Below, piece after piece: positions 1 to 9,733 of a stretch of DNA of 52,518 nt (position 1 is the first letter of the stretch; each line of letters begins with the position of its first letter). The stretch lies in the NCBI GenBank assembly GCA_025353485.1, contig JANXQO010000139.1, positions 1-52,518 of the forward strand. The letters are read 5' to 3'. The notes under the pieces are model-generated. The model saw nothing but the letters and a program-made list of their open reading frames with translations. It searched no databases and was not told where the DNA came from. The DNA is from Chitinophagales bacterium. GTDB taxonomy: Bacteria > Bacteroidota > Bacteroidia > Chitinophagales > Chitinophagaceae. Position numbers and translations under genes: made by a program.

Positions 1-242
1 AAGTTTCTTCTCCCGGTGTTGAAGAACCTTTAAAGCTTCATCGTCAATACAAAAAAAATATTGGCAGAACGGTAGAGGTTACAATGAATGACGAAACAAA
101 AAAAGAAGGGAAATTAACAACAGTAAATGACGATGAAATAATCATCGAAGAAAAAACAGGACAAGGGAAAAAAGCAGTTCTTACAACAACAAATATTTTA
201 TTTAATCAGGTTAAGCACGCAAAAGTGTTGGTAACATTTTAA
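1..242 (+). CDS. rimP: RimP ribosome maturation factor, C-terminal part
   Basis: This is the 3' end of a gene cut by the window edge. Reading from base 3, the frame opens with VSSPGVEEPLK, the typical central motif of RimP, followed by a KNIGR-type segment and a small SH3-like C-terminal domain that ends at the TAA at 240-242. RimP assists maturation of the 30S ribosomal subunit. It lies 13 bases upstream of nusA, and rimP-nusA-infB is a widely conserved bacterial order, so the three genes probably share a transcript. The N-terminal half is outside the window. Confidence 0.88.
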   Translation, partial: VSSPGVEEPLKLHRQYKKNIGRTVEVTMNDETKKEGKLTTVNDDEIIIEEKTGQGKKAVLTTTNILFNQVKHAKVLVTF

Positions 243-255
243 ACATCCATATTGT

Positions 256-1506
256 ATGGCAAGTATTAATTTAATTGATTCCTTCCAGGAATTTAAAGAC
301 GCTGAAAACATTGACAGGCCTACGCTTATGAAGGTGATGGAAGATGTTTTTAAAACACTCATCCGTAAAAAATACGGATCAGATGAAAACTTTGATGTTA
401 TTGTAAATGATCAAAAAGGTGACCTTGAAATTTTCAGGAGGCGAACGATTGTTGATGATGATGATCTTTATAATACCCTTACGGAAATTGAATATAAAGA
501 TGCAATTAAGATAGAGCCCGATTACCAGGTTGGCGAAGAATTGTATGAGGAAGTTGATATTCAAAAAGAGTTTGGCAGGCGTGCAATTTTAGCAGGAAAG
601 CAAACATTGGCAAGCCGCATAAATGATCTTAAAAAGAATATTTTAATTAAAAAATATGAAGATCGCGTAGGTGATATTGTAAGCGGTGAAGTTTACCAGG
701 TTTGGAAAAAAGAAATTTTATTGCTTGATGAAGAAGGCAACGAAATGATACTTCCAAAATCAGAACAGATACCTTCTGATTATTTTAAGAAAGGGGAGAG
801 CATCCGTGCTGTTGTAAAAAAAGTTGAATTAAAAAACAGCCAGGCTGTGATAATTGTTTCAAGAACAGACATTTCTTTTCTTGCCAAATTATTGGAAATT
901 GAGGTGCCTGAAATTTTTGATGGTTTGATCGTGATAAGAAAAATTGTTCGTGATCCGGGTGAAAGAGCTAAGGTTGCTGTTGAAAGTTTTGATGATAGGA
1001 TAGATCCTGTAGGTGCTTGTGTAGGTATGAAGGGAAGCCGCATTCACGGCATAGTTCGTGAATTAAAAAATGAGAATATTGATGTTATCAACTGGACGAA
1101 TAATCAGCAGTTATTAGTACAGCGTTCGTTAACGCCTGCTAAAATCACCAGCATGGATATTGACAATGAAACCAAACATGCAAATGTTTATTTAAAGCCC
1201 GACCAGGTTTCACTGGCCATCGGGCGGCGTGGAGTTAATATAAAACTTGCCTGCGAATTAACAGGATTGGAGATTGATGTTTTCCGTGATAATGAAGGCG
1301 AGGTGGAAGAATTTGATATTGATCTTGATGAATTTAGTGATGAGATTGAAACATGGATTATTGATGAATTAAAAAGAGTAGGTTGCGATACCGCAAGAAG
1401 CGTGATAGAGCTTACCAATGAAGAGTTAGAACGCAGAACAGATCTTGAAAAAGAAACAATTGCAGAAGTAAAAAGAGTATTGGCAGAAGAATTTAAAAAG
1501 GAATAA
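256..1506 (+). CDS. nusA: Transcription termination/antitermination factor NusA
   Basis: This 416-residue protein matches NusA in length and architecture. It has an N-terminal RNA-polymerase-binding domain (about residues 1-125), an S1 domain (about 135-200, beginning near GDIVSGEVYQVWKKE) and two KH domains (about 230-345) that contain VGACVGMKGSRI and the second KH signature LAIGRRGVNIKLA. A short acidic C-terminal segment follows. NusA binds RNA polymerase and nascent RNA and modulates pausing, termination and antitermination. The ATG at 256 directly follows rimP. The gene is separated from infB by a 162-base gap that holds two palindromic repeats. Confidence 0.96.
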   Translation: MASINLIDSFQEFKDAENIDRPTLMKVMEDVFKTLIRKKYGSDENFDVIVNDQKGDLEIFRRRTIVDDDDLYNTLTEIEYKDAIKIEPDYQVGEELYEEVDIQKEFGRRAILAGKQTLASRINDLKKNILIKKYEDRVGDIVSGEVYQVWKKEILLLDEEGNEMILPKSEQIPSDYFKKGESIRAVVKKVELKNSQAVIIVSRTDISFLAKLLEIEVPEIFDGLIVIRKIVRDPGERAKVAVESFDDRIDPVGACVGMKGSRIHGIVRELKNENIDVINWTNNQQLLVQRSLTPAKITSMDIDNETKHANVYLKPDQVSLAIGRRGVNIKLACELTGLEIDVFRDNEGEVEEFDIDLDEFSDEIETWIIDELKRVGCDTARSVIELTNEELERRTDLEKETIAEVKRVLAEEFKKE

Positions 1507-1518
1507 AGGCAGCCTCGC

Positions 1519-1552
1519 TAAATCCCTCCGAAGGAGGGACTTGAGAAAGTCT
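1519..1552 (+). repeat. Palindromic repeat family A, copy 1 (forward)
   Basis: The core TCCCTCC-GAA-GGAGGGA (1523-1539) is a 7-bp perfect stem, preceded by the outer arm CTAAA and followed by ACTTGAGAAAG. With copy 2 it forms an outward-facing inverted pair in the nusA-infB gap. Confidence 0.8.
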
Positions 1553-1631
1553 TTATAAAGAAAATATCCGTTTTATATTTCAAGCTTAAACTTTGATTAA
1601 CAATAATAGATTTTAATAATTTATAGATTTT

Positions 1632-1662
1632 AAAAGCCTCCCTTAGGGAGGTTGGAGGGTTT
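1632..1662 (-). repeat. Palindromic repeat family A, copy 2 (reverse)
   Basis: The core CCTCCCT-T-AGGGAGG (1637-1651) is followed by the outer arm TTGGAGGGTTT, the reverse complement of the AAACCCTCC arm seen elsewhere. It lies immediately upstream of the infB start at 1669, so it probably forms part of the infB leader. Confidence 0.8.
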
Positions 1663-1668
1663 CCTAAT

Positions 1669-4473
1669 ATGTCAGAAGCAAATACACCACGGTTAATGGC
1701 GGCAGCAAAGGAATTTAATATAGGTACAAGTACCTTAATGGAATTTCTTGCCTTAAAAGGTTTTAATGGTGATGACCTTAAACCAACTTCCAAAATTACG
1801 GAAGATATGTACCGTGTTTTGCAAACTGAATTCCAGCAGGACAAAGCTGCTAAACAAAAAGCAGAACAGATTGATCTCCCTAAAAATGCGGTTGCCGAAT
1901 CAAAACGTAAAAGGGATGAAGAAGATCTTTCAATAAAGAAAAAAGAAGCCGCTAAGATCAGGGAAACACCACCGCCTGCTGCAGAAGAAATAAAAGCGGA
2001 AATAAAGGAAACTCCTCTTCCTGAACCACCACCAACTCCCGAAATAACAAAAATTGAAGCTCCGGAAATTGAACAACCTAAGGTTATTGATAAGATAGAT
2101 CTAAGTACAATTGATTCATCTACCAAACCAAAAAAGAAAGAAAAAACAGTAAAGAAAGAGGACATCGAAGAAAAACCTAAAGCGCCTGCTGCAAAAACAG
2201 TAAAGAAAAAAGAAGAAGAAGCGCCTGAGAAAACAGAACCAATTCCTGTGGCAATAATTCCTGAACCCCAAAAAGAGGAAGCACCGGTTATTGAAAATAT
2301 AAAAGCTGATAAATTAGAAGGCCCTAAGATCATGGGTAAAATTAAACTACCCGTGCATAATGAAACAAGACCGATGGATGAGAAACGCATACGCAAACGC
2401 ATCCCGGTTGATCAGAAAAAAGTAGGCAACGCCCCTTCTAATTTTCAGCGTGGGCCAGGTCCCGGCCAGGGACAAAGAACTCCAAGCCCGTACCAGGGCA
2501 ATCGTCCTCAAGGTGGCGGTGGTGGCAGGTTTAGCAGAAATGCACCTGTAGTTGCCCGCCGTGATGATAAAGAAATTGATCAAAAAGAAATACAGGATAA
2601 AATACGGGAAACCCAAGCCAAACTTGCAGGTTCAGGCGGACGTGGTAAGAGCTTAAAAGCAAAATATCGTAAAGCAAAAAGAGACGAAGCTGCAGAATTA
2701 CAAAGCGGTGAAGCAACAGTTGATAATAAATTACAGCTAACCGAATTTATTTCAGTAAGTGAATTTGCAAACCTGATGGATGTAAGTTTTGCTGATGTTA
2801 TAAGCAAATGTATGAGCCTCGGAATTATGGTTTCTATCAACCAGCGTTTAGAAGCGGATGTAATTGAATTGGTGGCCGGCGAATTTGGATATGAAGTTGA
2901 ATTTATCGGTATTGATGACGAAGCAGACTTGGAAGAAGAGATTGCAGATACAGATGAAGAACTTGTTTCCCGTCCTCCCATCGTAACCATTATGGGTCAC
3001 GTAGATCATGGTAAAACATCTTTACTTGATTATATACGCCATGCCAATGTTATCGCAGGTGAAGCCGGCGGCATCACACAGCATATTGGTGCGTACGAAG
3101 TGATGTTAAAAGATGGACGGGCAATCACATTTTTAGATACGCCGGGCCACGAAGCATTTACTGCAATGCGTGCCCGCGGTGCCAAGGTTACTGATATTGC
3201 AGTAATTGTTATTGCTGCCGATGATGCGGTAATGCCTCAAACAAAAGAAGCAATTTCACATGCGCAGGCAGCAAATGTTCCTATGATATTTGCTTTGAAT
3301 AAAATTGATAAAGACGGCGCTAATCCTGAAAAAATCAAAGAGCAATTATCCGGAATGAATCTTCTTGTAGAAAGCTGGGGAGGTAAATACCAAAGCCAGG
3401 AAATTAGCGCAAAAAACGGATTAAATGTGGATGAACTTCTTGATAAAATATTATTGGAAGCAGAACTGCTGGAGCTGAAAGCCAACCCTGATAAGAATGC
3501 CAGCGGAACAGTAATTGAAGCATCACTTGATAAAGGACGTGGATATGTAGCAACCATTCTTGTACAAAACGGAACGTTGAAACAAGGTGATCTTTTGGTA
3601 TCAGGTCAAAATTACGGAAGAGTAAAAGCAATGTTTAATGAACGTAACCAACGAACTGAGGTGGCTCCTCCTGCAACACCTGTATTAATTTTAGGATTGA
3701 ATGGCGCTCCCCAGGCCGGTGAAACTTTTAAAGTGTATGAAGATGAAAGCGAGGCAAAAGAAACTGCAAACAGAAGAGCGCAAATCCTGCGTGAGCAAGG
3801 TATAAGAGCTAAAAAACATATTACTTTAGATGAGATTGGGCGCAGACTTGCATTGGGTAATTTTAAACAACTTAATCTTCTTATCCGTGCTGATGTTGAT
3901 GGTTCGGTAGAAGCATTAAGTGATTCATTACAAAAATTAACTACAGAAGAAATTGCAGTAAGCGTAGTGCATAAAGGCGTAGGGCAAATTACAGAAAGTG
4001 ATGTATTGCTGGCTACTGCTTCGGATGCTGTCATTATTGGCTTTAATGTTCGGCCTGCATTATCTGCTTCAAAACTTGCAGAAAATGAAGGGGTAGAGAT
4101 AAAAACATATTCTATTATTTACGATGCCATTGATGAGGTTAAGAGTGCCATGGAAGGTATGCTTGAACCTAAAATTCAGGAAAAGGTTTTGGGTGTTGCA
4201 GAGATAAAAGAAACGTACAAATTTGATAAAGCTACGGTAGCAGGTTGTATGGTACTTGATGGTAAAGTTGCCCGTAACAACAGGATACGTTTGGTAAGAG
4301 AAGGTATCATTGTACACACCGGCGAATTAGGAAGCCTGAAAAGATTTAAAGATGACGCCAAAGAAGTAACCACCAATATGGAGTGTGGTATGATAATAAA
4401 AAACTACAACGATATAAAACCCGGCGATATGATAGAAGCCTTTGAAGAAGTAGAGGTGAAGAGAACATTGTAG
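1669..4473 (+). CDS. infB: Translation initiation factor IF-2
   Basis: This 934-residue GTPase delivers initiator fMet-tRNA to the 30S subunit. An IF2_N-like segment lies at the start, then a long charged, proline- and lysine-rich linker (about 60-320) that includes a Gly/Arg-rich stretch near 265-290. A second IF2_N domain follows at about 350-410, then the G domain. The P-loop GHVDHGKT (about 443-450), DTPGHE (about 490) and NKID (about 544) are all present, followed by the beta-barrel and C-terminal fMet-tRNA-binding domains. The length is typical of Bacteroidota IF2. It is probably cotranscribed with nusA, with the repeat-bearing leader between them. Confidence 0.97.
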   Translation: MSEANTPRLMAAAKEFNIGTSTLMEFLALKGFNGDDLKPTSKITEDMYRVLQTEFQQDKAAKQKAEQIDLPKNAVAESKRKRDEEDLSIKKKEAAKIRETPPPAAEEIKAEIKETPLPEPPPTPEITKIEAPEIEQPKVIDKIDLSTIDSSTKPKKKEKTVKKEDIEEKPKAPAAKTVKKKEEEAPEKTEPIPVAIIPEPQKEEAPVIENIKADKLEGPKIMGKIKLPVHNETRPMDEKRIRKRIPVDQKKVGNAPSNFQRGPGPGQGQRTPSPYQGNRPQGGGGGRFSRNAPVVARRDDKEIDQKEIQDKIRETQAKLAGSGGRGKSLKAKYRKAKRDEAAELQSGEATVDNKLQLTEFISVSEFANLMDVSFADVISKCMSLGIMVSINQRLEADVIELVAGEFGYEVEFIGIDDEADLEEEIADTDEELVSRPPIVTIMGHVDHGKTSLLDYIRHANVIAGEAGGITQHIGAYEVMLKDGRAITFLDTPGHEAFTAMRARGAKVTDIAVIVIAADDAVMPQTKEAISHAQAANVPMIFALNKIDKDGANPEKIKEQLSGMNLLVESWGGKYQSQEISAKNGLNVDELLDKILLEAELLELKANPDKNASGTVIEASLDKGRGYVATILVQNGTLKQGDLLVSGQNYGRVKAMFNERNQRTEVAPPATPVLILGLNGAPQAGETFKVYEDESEAKETANRRAQILREQGIRAKKHITLDEIGRRLALGNFKQLNLLIRADVDGSVEALSDSLQKLTTEEIAVSVVHKGVGQITESDVLLATASDAVIIGFNVRPALSASKLAENEGVEIKTYSIIYDAIDEVKSAMEGMLEPKIQEKVLGVAEIKETYKFDKATVAGCMVLDGKVARNNRIRLVREGIIVHTGELGSLKRFKDDAKEVTTNMECGMIIKNYNDIKPGDMIEAFEEVEVKRTL

Positions 4474-4485
4474 GTGTTATTAAAA

Positions 4486-4515
4486 TGTAGAGACAGCGCA
4501 TGCCCTGTCTCTACA
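4486..4515 (+). terminator. Hairpin after infB, probable terminator
   Basis: TGTAGAGACAG (4486-4496) pairs perfectly over 11 bp with CTGTCTCTACA (4505-4515) around an 8-base loop, 13 bases after the infB stop. There is no strong T-run, so it may act as a repeat-derived 3' hairpin rather than a classical intrinsic terminator. Confidence 0.5.
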
Positions 4516-4581
4516 AATAATTTGTTAATTTAAAATTTAAAACAACTATTCAATTTATAGCTGTTTATTTTTGATAGTATT

Positions 4582-5940
4582 ATGAAGAAATTCTATTTAA
4601 CTGCATTATTTGCGCTTCTTTTTATTTCTCTTTTTGCTCAAAAAAAAGTACTTGCCGATAAAATTATTGCAACAGTTGGCGATAAGATCGTTCTTAAAAG
4701 TGAGATTGAAAATAGCATATTAGATATGCAGCGGCAAAATATTGAAATACCTGTGAATGCAAAATGCCTGCTTTTAGAACAGGCTCTTGGTATTAAAGCT
4801 TTGGTGTTGCAGGCCGAAAAAGATTCTCTCCCCGTGTCTGATGATGAAATTAATGCTGAAATAGATAATAAGGTCAGGTATTTTATTAACCAGTACGGTT
4901 CAAAAGATATTGTAGAACAAATTGCAGGCAAAACAATTTACCAGTTAAAAGAAGATTTTAAACAAACATTCCGTGAGCAAAAATTATCGCAAAGCATGCG
5001 TAATAAAATTGTTGAAGATGTAAAGATCACACCTTCTGAAGTAAAGGCTTATTTTGAAACTATTCCCAAAGACAGTTTGCCTTTTTATGAATCGGAAGTG
5101 GAAGTTGGGCAAATAGTGGTTTATCCAAAAGCAAGCCGTGATCTTGAAACATATGCAGTAGATCAATTAAAAGAATATAAGAAGCAGGTTGAAAGTGGTG
5201 CTAAAAAATTTGAAACACTTGCTACATTATACACCGATGATCCAGGCAGTAAAGAAACAGGTGGTAAGTATGATATAAATAAAAATGAAAAACAATGGGA
5301 TCCTTTATTTCTTGCAAAAGCTTTTAGTTTAAAAGAAGGACAGATATCAACCGTTTTTAAAACAAAATTTGGTTATCACATTATCCAGATGATAAGCCGT
5401 GCCGGTGACGATGCATCTATCAGGCATATATTAAAAATACCCCAGGTATCTTCTATAGAGGTAAATGATGCAAAACATAAATTAGATTCTGTAAGATCGA
5501 AGATCATTGCAGGAACAATGAAATTTGGAGAAGCGGTTTCCAGATACAGTGATGATGAATCCAGCAAATTTACCGGCGGCAGAATTCAGGGTAGAGATGG
5601 AAGCACATTTCTAACAATTGACCAATTAGATAAGGATTTAGTAGTAAAATTAAAAGATCTTACAATAGGCGAATATTCGCAGCCATCTGAATATGCTGAT
5701 GAAAGAGGAAAAAAAGGGGTGCGTATTGTACAATTAATTACAAGAACAGAACCACACCGCGAAAATCTTAAAGACGATTATAACAGGATTGCGCTAAGAG
5801 CCCAGGAAGATAAGAAAAACGAAACCCTGGAAAAATGGTTTACCAAAAATATCCCTACTTATTACATTAATGTTGATAATGAATACAAAAGTTGCCATGA
5901 AATGCAAAAGTGGATAGTAACAGCTACCGCAACAAAATAA
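4582..5940 (+). CDS. SurA-like periplasmic peptidyl-prolyl isomerase/chaperone
   Basis: The 452-residue protein starts with a signal peptide (MKKFYLTALFALLFISLFAQ). It continues with a SurA-type N-terminal chaperone domain (about 25-155) and two parvulin/PpiC domains: roughly 165-275, with the TLYTDDPGSKETGG core and ending in FGYHIIQM, and 280-395, with YSDDESSKFTGG. Family members fold outer-membrane beta-barrel proteins in the periplasm and catalyse prolyl isomerisation. The C-terminus is a short tail with one Cys. It stands alone between infB and the PurF-like gene. Assignment to the SurA/PpiC family is secure; orthology with E. coli SurA is less so. Confidence 0.88.
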   Translation: MKKFYLTALFALLFISLFAQKKVLADKIIATVGDKIVLKSEIENSILDMQRQNIEIPVNAKCLLLEQALGIKALVLQAEKDSLPVSDDEINAEIDNKVRYFINQYGSKDIVEQIAGKTIYQLKEDFKQTFREQKLSQSMRNKIVEDVKITPSEVKAYFETIPKDSLPFYESEVEVGQIVVYPKASRDLETYAVDQLKEYKKQVESGAKKFETLATLYTDDPGSKETGGKYDINKNEKQWDPLFLAKAFSLKEGQISTVFKTKFGYHIIQMISRAGDDASIRHILKIPQVSSIEVNDAKHKLDSVRSKIIAGTMKFGEAVSRYSDDESSKFTGGRIQGRDGSTFLTIDQLDKDLVVKLKDLTIGEYSQPSEYADERGKKGVRIVQLITRTEPHRENLKDDYNRIALRAQEDKKNETLEKWFTKNIPTYYINVDNEYKSCHEMQKWIVTATATK

Positions 5941-5981
5941 GCCCATCCCCACAAGCTTTTTTTTAAAGATGCAGGATTATA

Positions 5982-6012
5982 CTAAAGCCCCTTCCCGAAG
6001 GAAAGGGGAGCC
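5982..6012 (+). repeat. Palindromic repeat family A, copy 3 (forward)
   Basis: The outer arm ACTAAAG is followed by the hairpin CCCCTTCC-CGAA-GGAAAGGGG, a near-perfect stem with one extra base. It forms an outward-facing inverted pair with copy 4. The 274-base gap 5941-6214 holds only this pair and the purF promoter region. Confidence 0.7.
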
Positions 6013-6061
6013 AATACTTTCAAAGTTAACAGAGCAATAAAATGTTAGATAAGTAATAATC

Positions 6062-6095
6062 TAAGTTTCCCCTTTCGGGGACAGAGGGCCTTTTC
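6062..6095 (-). repeat. Palindromic repeat family A, copy 4 (reverse)
   Basis: TCCCC-TTTC-GGGGA (6068-6081) is followed by the reversed outer arm CAGAGGGCCTTTT. It is paired with copy 3 across a spacer of about 50 bases. Confidence 0.7.
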
Positions 6096-6152
6096 TGGAT
6101 TGTTTGTGTATTCTTTGCAAAGTTACCTTCTGCATAAACGTTTCTTATTTCT

Positions 6153-6160
6153 TAACTTTG
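6153..6160 (+). promoter_or_regulatory. Bacteroidota-type -7 box upstream of the PurF-like gene
   Basis: TAACTTTG matches the Bacteroidota -7 consensus TAnnTTTG, 55 bases before the ATG at 6215. No clear -33 TTG was found at the ideal spacing, so this is a candidate only. Confidence 0.4.
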
Positions 6161-6214
6161 CAGCAATGTTTGTATTAGCACAAACGTCTTCTAATTGTAT
6201 TTTCATTTTCATAA

Positions 6215-8062
6215 ATGAGTGACGAAATAAAACACGAATGCGGCCTTGCCTTCATTCGCTTACGTAAACCTTTTTCTTATTATCAACAGCAGCATGGTTC
6301 AGTAATGTATGGGCTAAACAAACTTTACCTGCTTATGGAAAAACAGCACAACAGGGGGCAAGACGGCGCAGGTATAGCAACCGTAAAACTTAACACCGAA
6401 CCTGGTTATCCATTCCTGCATCGTATAAGAAGCAATGCCAATCAGTCTATAGCCGATATTTTTTTACAGATAGGGAAAGAAATAAGTGAGATAGAAAAAA
6501 ATCATCCTGACATACAGCTTCACCCGGGATTAATGAAAGGGCATGTAAACTTCTTAGGAGAATTATTGCTGGGGCATTTACGTTATGGAACACAGGGAAA
6601 AAATAACGTAGACTTTTGCCATCCATTTGTAAAACGAAATACCATTCCTGCAAGAAATCTTGCCCTGGCAGGAAATTTTAATCTTGTAAATAAAGATGAA
6701 TTATTTTCTTTGATCAATTGTCATCCTGATGAATTTGAAAAACAAAGCGACCTGGGTGCAATGATGGAAGTGATCCATCACTTTCTAATAAAAGCTGACG
6801 AACTTTTTCCTGGTAATCTTGATATGACAAAAGTTTTAAAAAAGGCCGTTTCCTATTTTGATGGTGGCTTTACTTTTGGCGGCATTACCGGTAACGGAAT
6901 TGGTTTTGTTGTAAGAGATGCCCATGGCATCAGGCCATGTTACTATTATGTAAATGATGACGTAGTGGTAGCAGCAAGTGAAAGAGCGGCGATACGTACT
7001 GCTTTTAATGTGGGTGAAAATGAAGTGCGGGAGCTAATGCCGGGGCAGGCTGTAATGGTGGATACGCTTGGCAATTTTTCAATAGAACAAATTCTTGAAC
7101 CGAAAGAAAGAAAGGCATGCAGTTTTGAGCGTATTTATTTTTCAAGAGGCAGTGATGAAAAAATTTATAAAGAAAGAACTGCGCTGGGATATCATTTAAG
7201 TGAAGCGGTATTAAAAGCAATTGATTACGATCTTAAAAATACCATCTTCTCCTTTATACCAAATACTGCAGAAATTGCTTTTTATGGTTTGCTAAAAGGT
7301 GCTGAAGATTATCTTAATAAAATTAAAATAGAAAGAATATTAAGCTGGCAAAAAGACTACGATGAACAAAAGTTAACTGAAATGGTTAACAGGAAAATAA
7401 GAATAGAAAAGATCGCAATAAAAGATGTTAAGCTTCGCACTTTTATTACCGAAGACAGCAGCCGTAACGAAATGGTACAGCACGTTTACGATATTACTTA
7501 TGGCACGGTTAAAAAAGATGAAGATACTTTGGTAGTTATAGATGATTCCATTGTAAGGGGAACAACATTAAAAGAAAGTATTATCAGGATGCTTTCGCGG
7601 TTGCAACCTAAAAGGATCATTGTTGTTTCTTCTGCACCACAAATAAGGTATCCTGACTGTTATGGGATTGATATGAGCAAACTCAGTGAGTTCGTGGCTT
7701 TCAGGGCTGCGATTGAATTAATAAAAGAAACAGGGCAGGAAAAATTATTAGGTGAAATATTAAATAAATGTAAAGAACTGCAGCGCAATAATCAACTGCA
7801 TACAGAGAATTTAATCAGGCAAATTTACAAGCCATTCACGCTGGATCAGATCTCTAAAAAAATTGCTGAACTGATAACTCCAAAACAAATTTCAACACCG
7901 GTGGATGTAATTTATCAAACGATAGAGGATCTGCACGATAGCTGTCCCACCAATTTAGGTGATTGGTATTTTACAGGAAATTATCCTACCCCCGGCGGAA
8001 ACCGTGTTGTTAATAAAGCATTCATTAATTATATGGAGGGGAAGAATGTACGGGGATATTAA
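6215..8062 (+). CDS. purF: Amidophosphoribosyltransferase (PurF-type, long Bacteroidota form)
   Basis: The 615-residue protein joins an N-terminal class-II (Ntn) glutamine amidotransferase domain to a C-terminal phosphoribosyltransferase domain. The presumed nucleophile Cys9 lies in HECGLAF, followed by EKQHNRGQDGAGIA, which is diagnostic for the family. The PRPP-binding motif VVIDDSIVRGTT is near residues 440-452. It is longer than the roughly 470-510 residues of classical PurF, as is usual in this phylum. It would make 5-phosphoribosylamine, the first step of purine synthesis. purH, further along the window, acts at the end of the same pathway but is not linked in an operon. The eight residues before Cys9 may be a cleaved propeptide. 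Confidence 0.87.
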   Translation: MSDEIKHECGLAFIRLRKPFSYYQQQHGSVMYGLNKLYLLMEKQHNRGQDGAGIATVKLNTEPGYPFLHRIRSNANQSIADIFLQIGKEISEIEKNHPDIQLHPGLMKGHVNFLGELLLGHLRYGTQGKNNVDFCHPFVKRNTIPARNLALAGNFNLVNKDELFSLINCHPDEFEKQSDLGAMMEVIHHFLIKADELFPGNLDMTKVLKKAVSYFDGGFTFGGITGNGIGFVVRDAHGIRPCYYYVNDDVVVAASERAAIRTAFNVGENEVRELMPGQAVMVDTLGNFSIEQILEPKERKACSFERIYFSRGSDEKIYKERTALGYHLSEAVLKAIDYDLKNTIFSFIPNTAEIAFYGLLKGAEDYLNKIKIERILSWQKDYDEQKLTEMVNRKIRIEKIAIKDVKLRTFITEDSSRNEMVQHVYDITYGTVKKDEDTLVVIDDSIVRGTTLKESIIRMLSRLQPKRIIVVSSAPQIRYPDCYGIDMSKLSEFVAFRAAIELIKETGQEKLLGEILNKCKELQRNNQLHTENLIRQIYKPFTLDQISKKIAELITPKQISTPVDVIYQTIEDLHDSCPTNLGDWYFTGNYPTPGGNRVVNKAFINYMEGKNVRGY

Positions 8063-8085
8063 AAACTACCGATTCGGTTTTTATT
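8061..8085 (+). terminator. Weak hairpin after the PurF-like gene
   Basis: ACCG-ATT-CGGT (8068-8078), flanked by an A-run and a T-run (AAAAA / TTTTT), follows the stop codon directly. The stem is short and carries a bulge. Confidence 0.4.
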
Positions 8086-8118
8086 TTAATATTTTTACAT
8101 TTGAAGAGAAATAATTTT

Positions 8119-8342
8119 ATGAGTTTACAATCAGAAAAATTAGAAATTGCCAAACTGGTTTTAAGTACGAAAATAAATCGGTTTTGATGCAGATAAAAAC
8201 AATTTTTGAAACAGAAAAAATTGATTTTTGGAATGAGCTTCCTGATAAGGTTAAACAAGATGTAAATGAAGCTCTCACACAATCAAAAGCTGGTTTGGGA
8301 AAGCCGCATAATGAGATTATGAAAATATATCTCTCTGCGTAA
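8119..8342 (+). pseudogene. Frameshifted small antitoxin-like gene
   Basis: From the ATG at 8119 the frame reads MSLQSEKLEIAKLVLST and hits a stop after KINRF. Shifting by one missing base right after ST gives a second segment that begins ENKSVLMQIKTIF and contains DFWNELPDKV and GKPHNEIMK. The joined sequence resembles the short addiction-module (RelB-like) antitoxins common in Bacteroidota. The last residues and the TAA come from a repeat (8333-8371) that seems to have cut the 3' end. No toxin gene follows. Family recognition is from memory of the pattern; the frameshift is directly visible. Confidence 0.55.
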
Positions 8343-8371
8343 ACTCTTTTATCTCTTGTCCTCTGCGGTAA
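8333..8371 (+). repeat. CTCTGCG repeat family B, copy 1
   Basis: These 39 bases, starting CTCTGCGTAAACTC and ending CTCTGCGGTAA, match 35030-35068 with three mismatches. A further arm in reverse orientation (ACGCAGAGTTAA) ends near 8430. The rest of the gap to 8488 shows no gene. Confidence 0.75.
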
Positions 8372-8488
8372 GAAAAAAAATATAATCCTTCACCCCAGAG
8401 AAAGAAGAAGCAGAAATTACGCAGAGTTAATATTTTACGATTATTACAAAAATTTTCAGAATCCAAAAAAAGATATTTAAATAACTTT

Positions 8489-8989
8489 TTGTTGAAAACA
8501 CTCCTTCTCATACGTCATGCAAAAAGCAGTTGGGATGATATTTCCCAAAGCGATTTTGAACGTCCTTTAAATGAGCGTGGTAAAAGTGATGCGCCAAAAA
8601 TGGCTGCGAGATTACGTAAGAGAGATATAAAAATTGATGCATTTATTTCAAGCCCGGCAAAGCGTGCAAAAAAAACAGCCGAATATTTTATAAAAGAATT
8701 CGGTGAAAAAACTGACGATATAATTCTTGTTTCTGCTTTATATGATGCAGGCACAAATAATTTTAGTGATACTGTAAAAGATATTGACGATAAATATAAA
8801 AGCGCTGCTGTCTTTTCCCATAATCCCGGCATTACCGCTTTTGCTAATCAGTTAGTTGATAAAGCAAATATTGATAATATGCCCACCTGTAGCATATTTG
8901 CCGTAAAAGCAGATGTTGAAAAGTGGAAAGATTTTTCAAAAGCAAAAAAGGAATTTTTATTTTTTGATTATCCTAAAAAAGAAGAATAA
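8489..8989 (+). CDS. SixA-like histidine phosphatase, cytosolic
   Basis: This 166-residue histidine-phosphatase-superfamily protein has the phosphohistidine motif LLLIRHAKSSW at the N-terminus, an SSPAKRAKKTA segment (the second Arg motif) and the distal His in FSHNPGI. That layout matches SixA-type phosphatases, which act on phosphohistidine or small phosphoesters. No signal peptide is present. The frame offers no ATG; it must begin at one of two adjacent TTG codons (8489 or 8492), since the RHA motif follows at once. A second, lipoprotein member of the superfamily lies at 26109-26618. Confidence 0.82.
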   Translation: MLKTLLLIRHAKSSWDDISQSDFERPLNERGKSDAPKMAARLRKRDIKIDAFISSPAKRAKKTAEYFIKEFGEKTDDIILVSALYDAGTNNFSDTVKDIDDKYKSAAVFSHNPGITAFANQLVDKANIDNMPTCSIFAVKADVEKWKDFSKAKKEFLFFDYPKKEE

Positions 8990-9146
8990 TTTATTCCTTT
9001 AATTTTTCCTCAAAAAACGGCTGTTGAGCTTTGATTTTCCTCTTGTATTTGTTTAAGACTTGCATACGGCAGATATGGCTAAAGATGAAGCAGAAATTAT
9101 TAACATTTTTTAAAGCAACAAATTTTTATCTTGGTGTTTCATTATT

Positions 9147-9674
9147 ATGAAAAAATACATCACTCTCATCGCTTTAGTCATTTGTACTTTCAGCTCTTTT
9201 TCTCAAAACGGTAATTCAAATACCATTCTTGTTCGTCACGACACTACCCTATTAAAAGCTTCGGAATGCGAATGGATCATTAAATCGCTGACAAAAAATA
9301 ATCCTGAATTAACATCAGAAATCGGAAAACCTGTTCCGCTTATTATTTTGCAGGCAATAGCAAAAGGAAAGCTGAAAGCCATTGACCCGGAAACGAATAA
9401 ACAAATTCCGGGTAAACAAATTTATACATGGCATTTGACGGCAGATACAATACCCGTATATAATGATGCCGGTAATGCTACCTACAAAGTTATTCAGCGG
9501 CAACACAGTTCGGATAATATTCCAATTATAAGAATTTACCAGGATTGGTACTTTGATGTTTCAACCGGCAAATTCCAGTCTGTTATTAAATGGATTGAAT
9601 TAATGGAAGAAGTTCATACAAATTCCAGCGGTATATTTATCGGTTACATTTCTTTGTGCCGGATTTATTATTGA
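9147..9674 (+). CDS. Secreted protein of unknown function, possibly GldN-like
   Basis: The 175-residue product starts with a clear signal peptide (MKKYITLIALVICTFSSFSQ), so it is probably periplasmic. I do not recognise it firmly. The order of features (WIIKSLTKNN, then AIAKGKLKAIDPE, then DTIPVYNDAGN, then YQDWYFD and a final CRIYY) faintly recalls GldN/PorN proteins of the type 9 secretion and gliding machinery, but the protein is much shorter and no other gld gene is nearby. The 157 bases upstream hold nothing clear. Confidence 0.6.
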   Translation: MKKYITLIALVICTFSSFSQNGNSNTILVRHDTTLLKASECEWIIKSLTKNNPELTSEIGKPVPLIILQAIAKGKLKAIDPETNKQIPGKQIYTWHLTADTIPVYNDAGNATYKVIQRQHSSDNIPIIRIYQDWYFDVSTGKFQSVIKWIELMEEVHTNSSGIFIGYISLCRIYY

Positions 9675-9733
9675 TACAATTTTTCTCAAAAAAATAATCT
9701 ACTCTTTCCATTATTTTTTAAAATGTAAATTTT

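Noticed and set aside
1518-2402. Long minus-strand frame of 294 residues opposite infB
   Set aside because: It is Ser/Phe-rich, as expected from the complement of Lys/Glu-rich infB codons, and has no family features.
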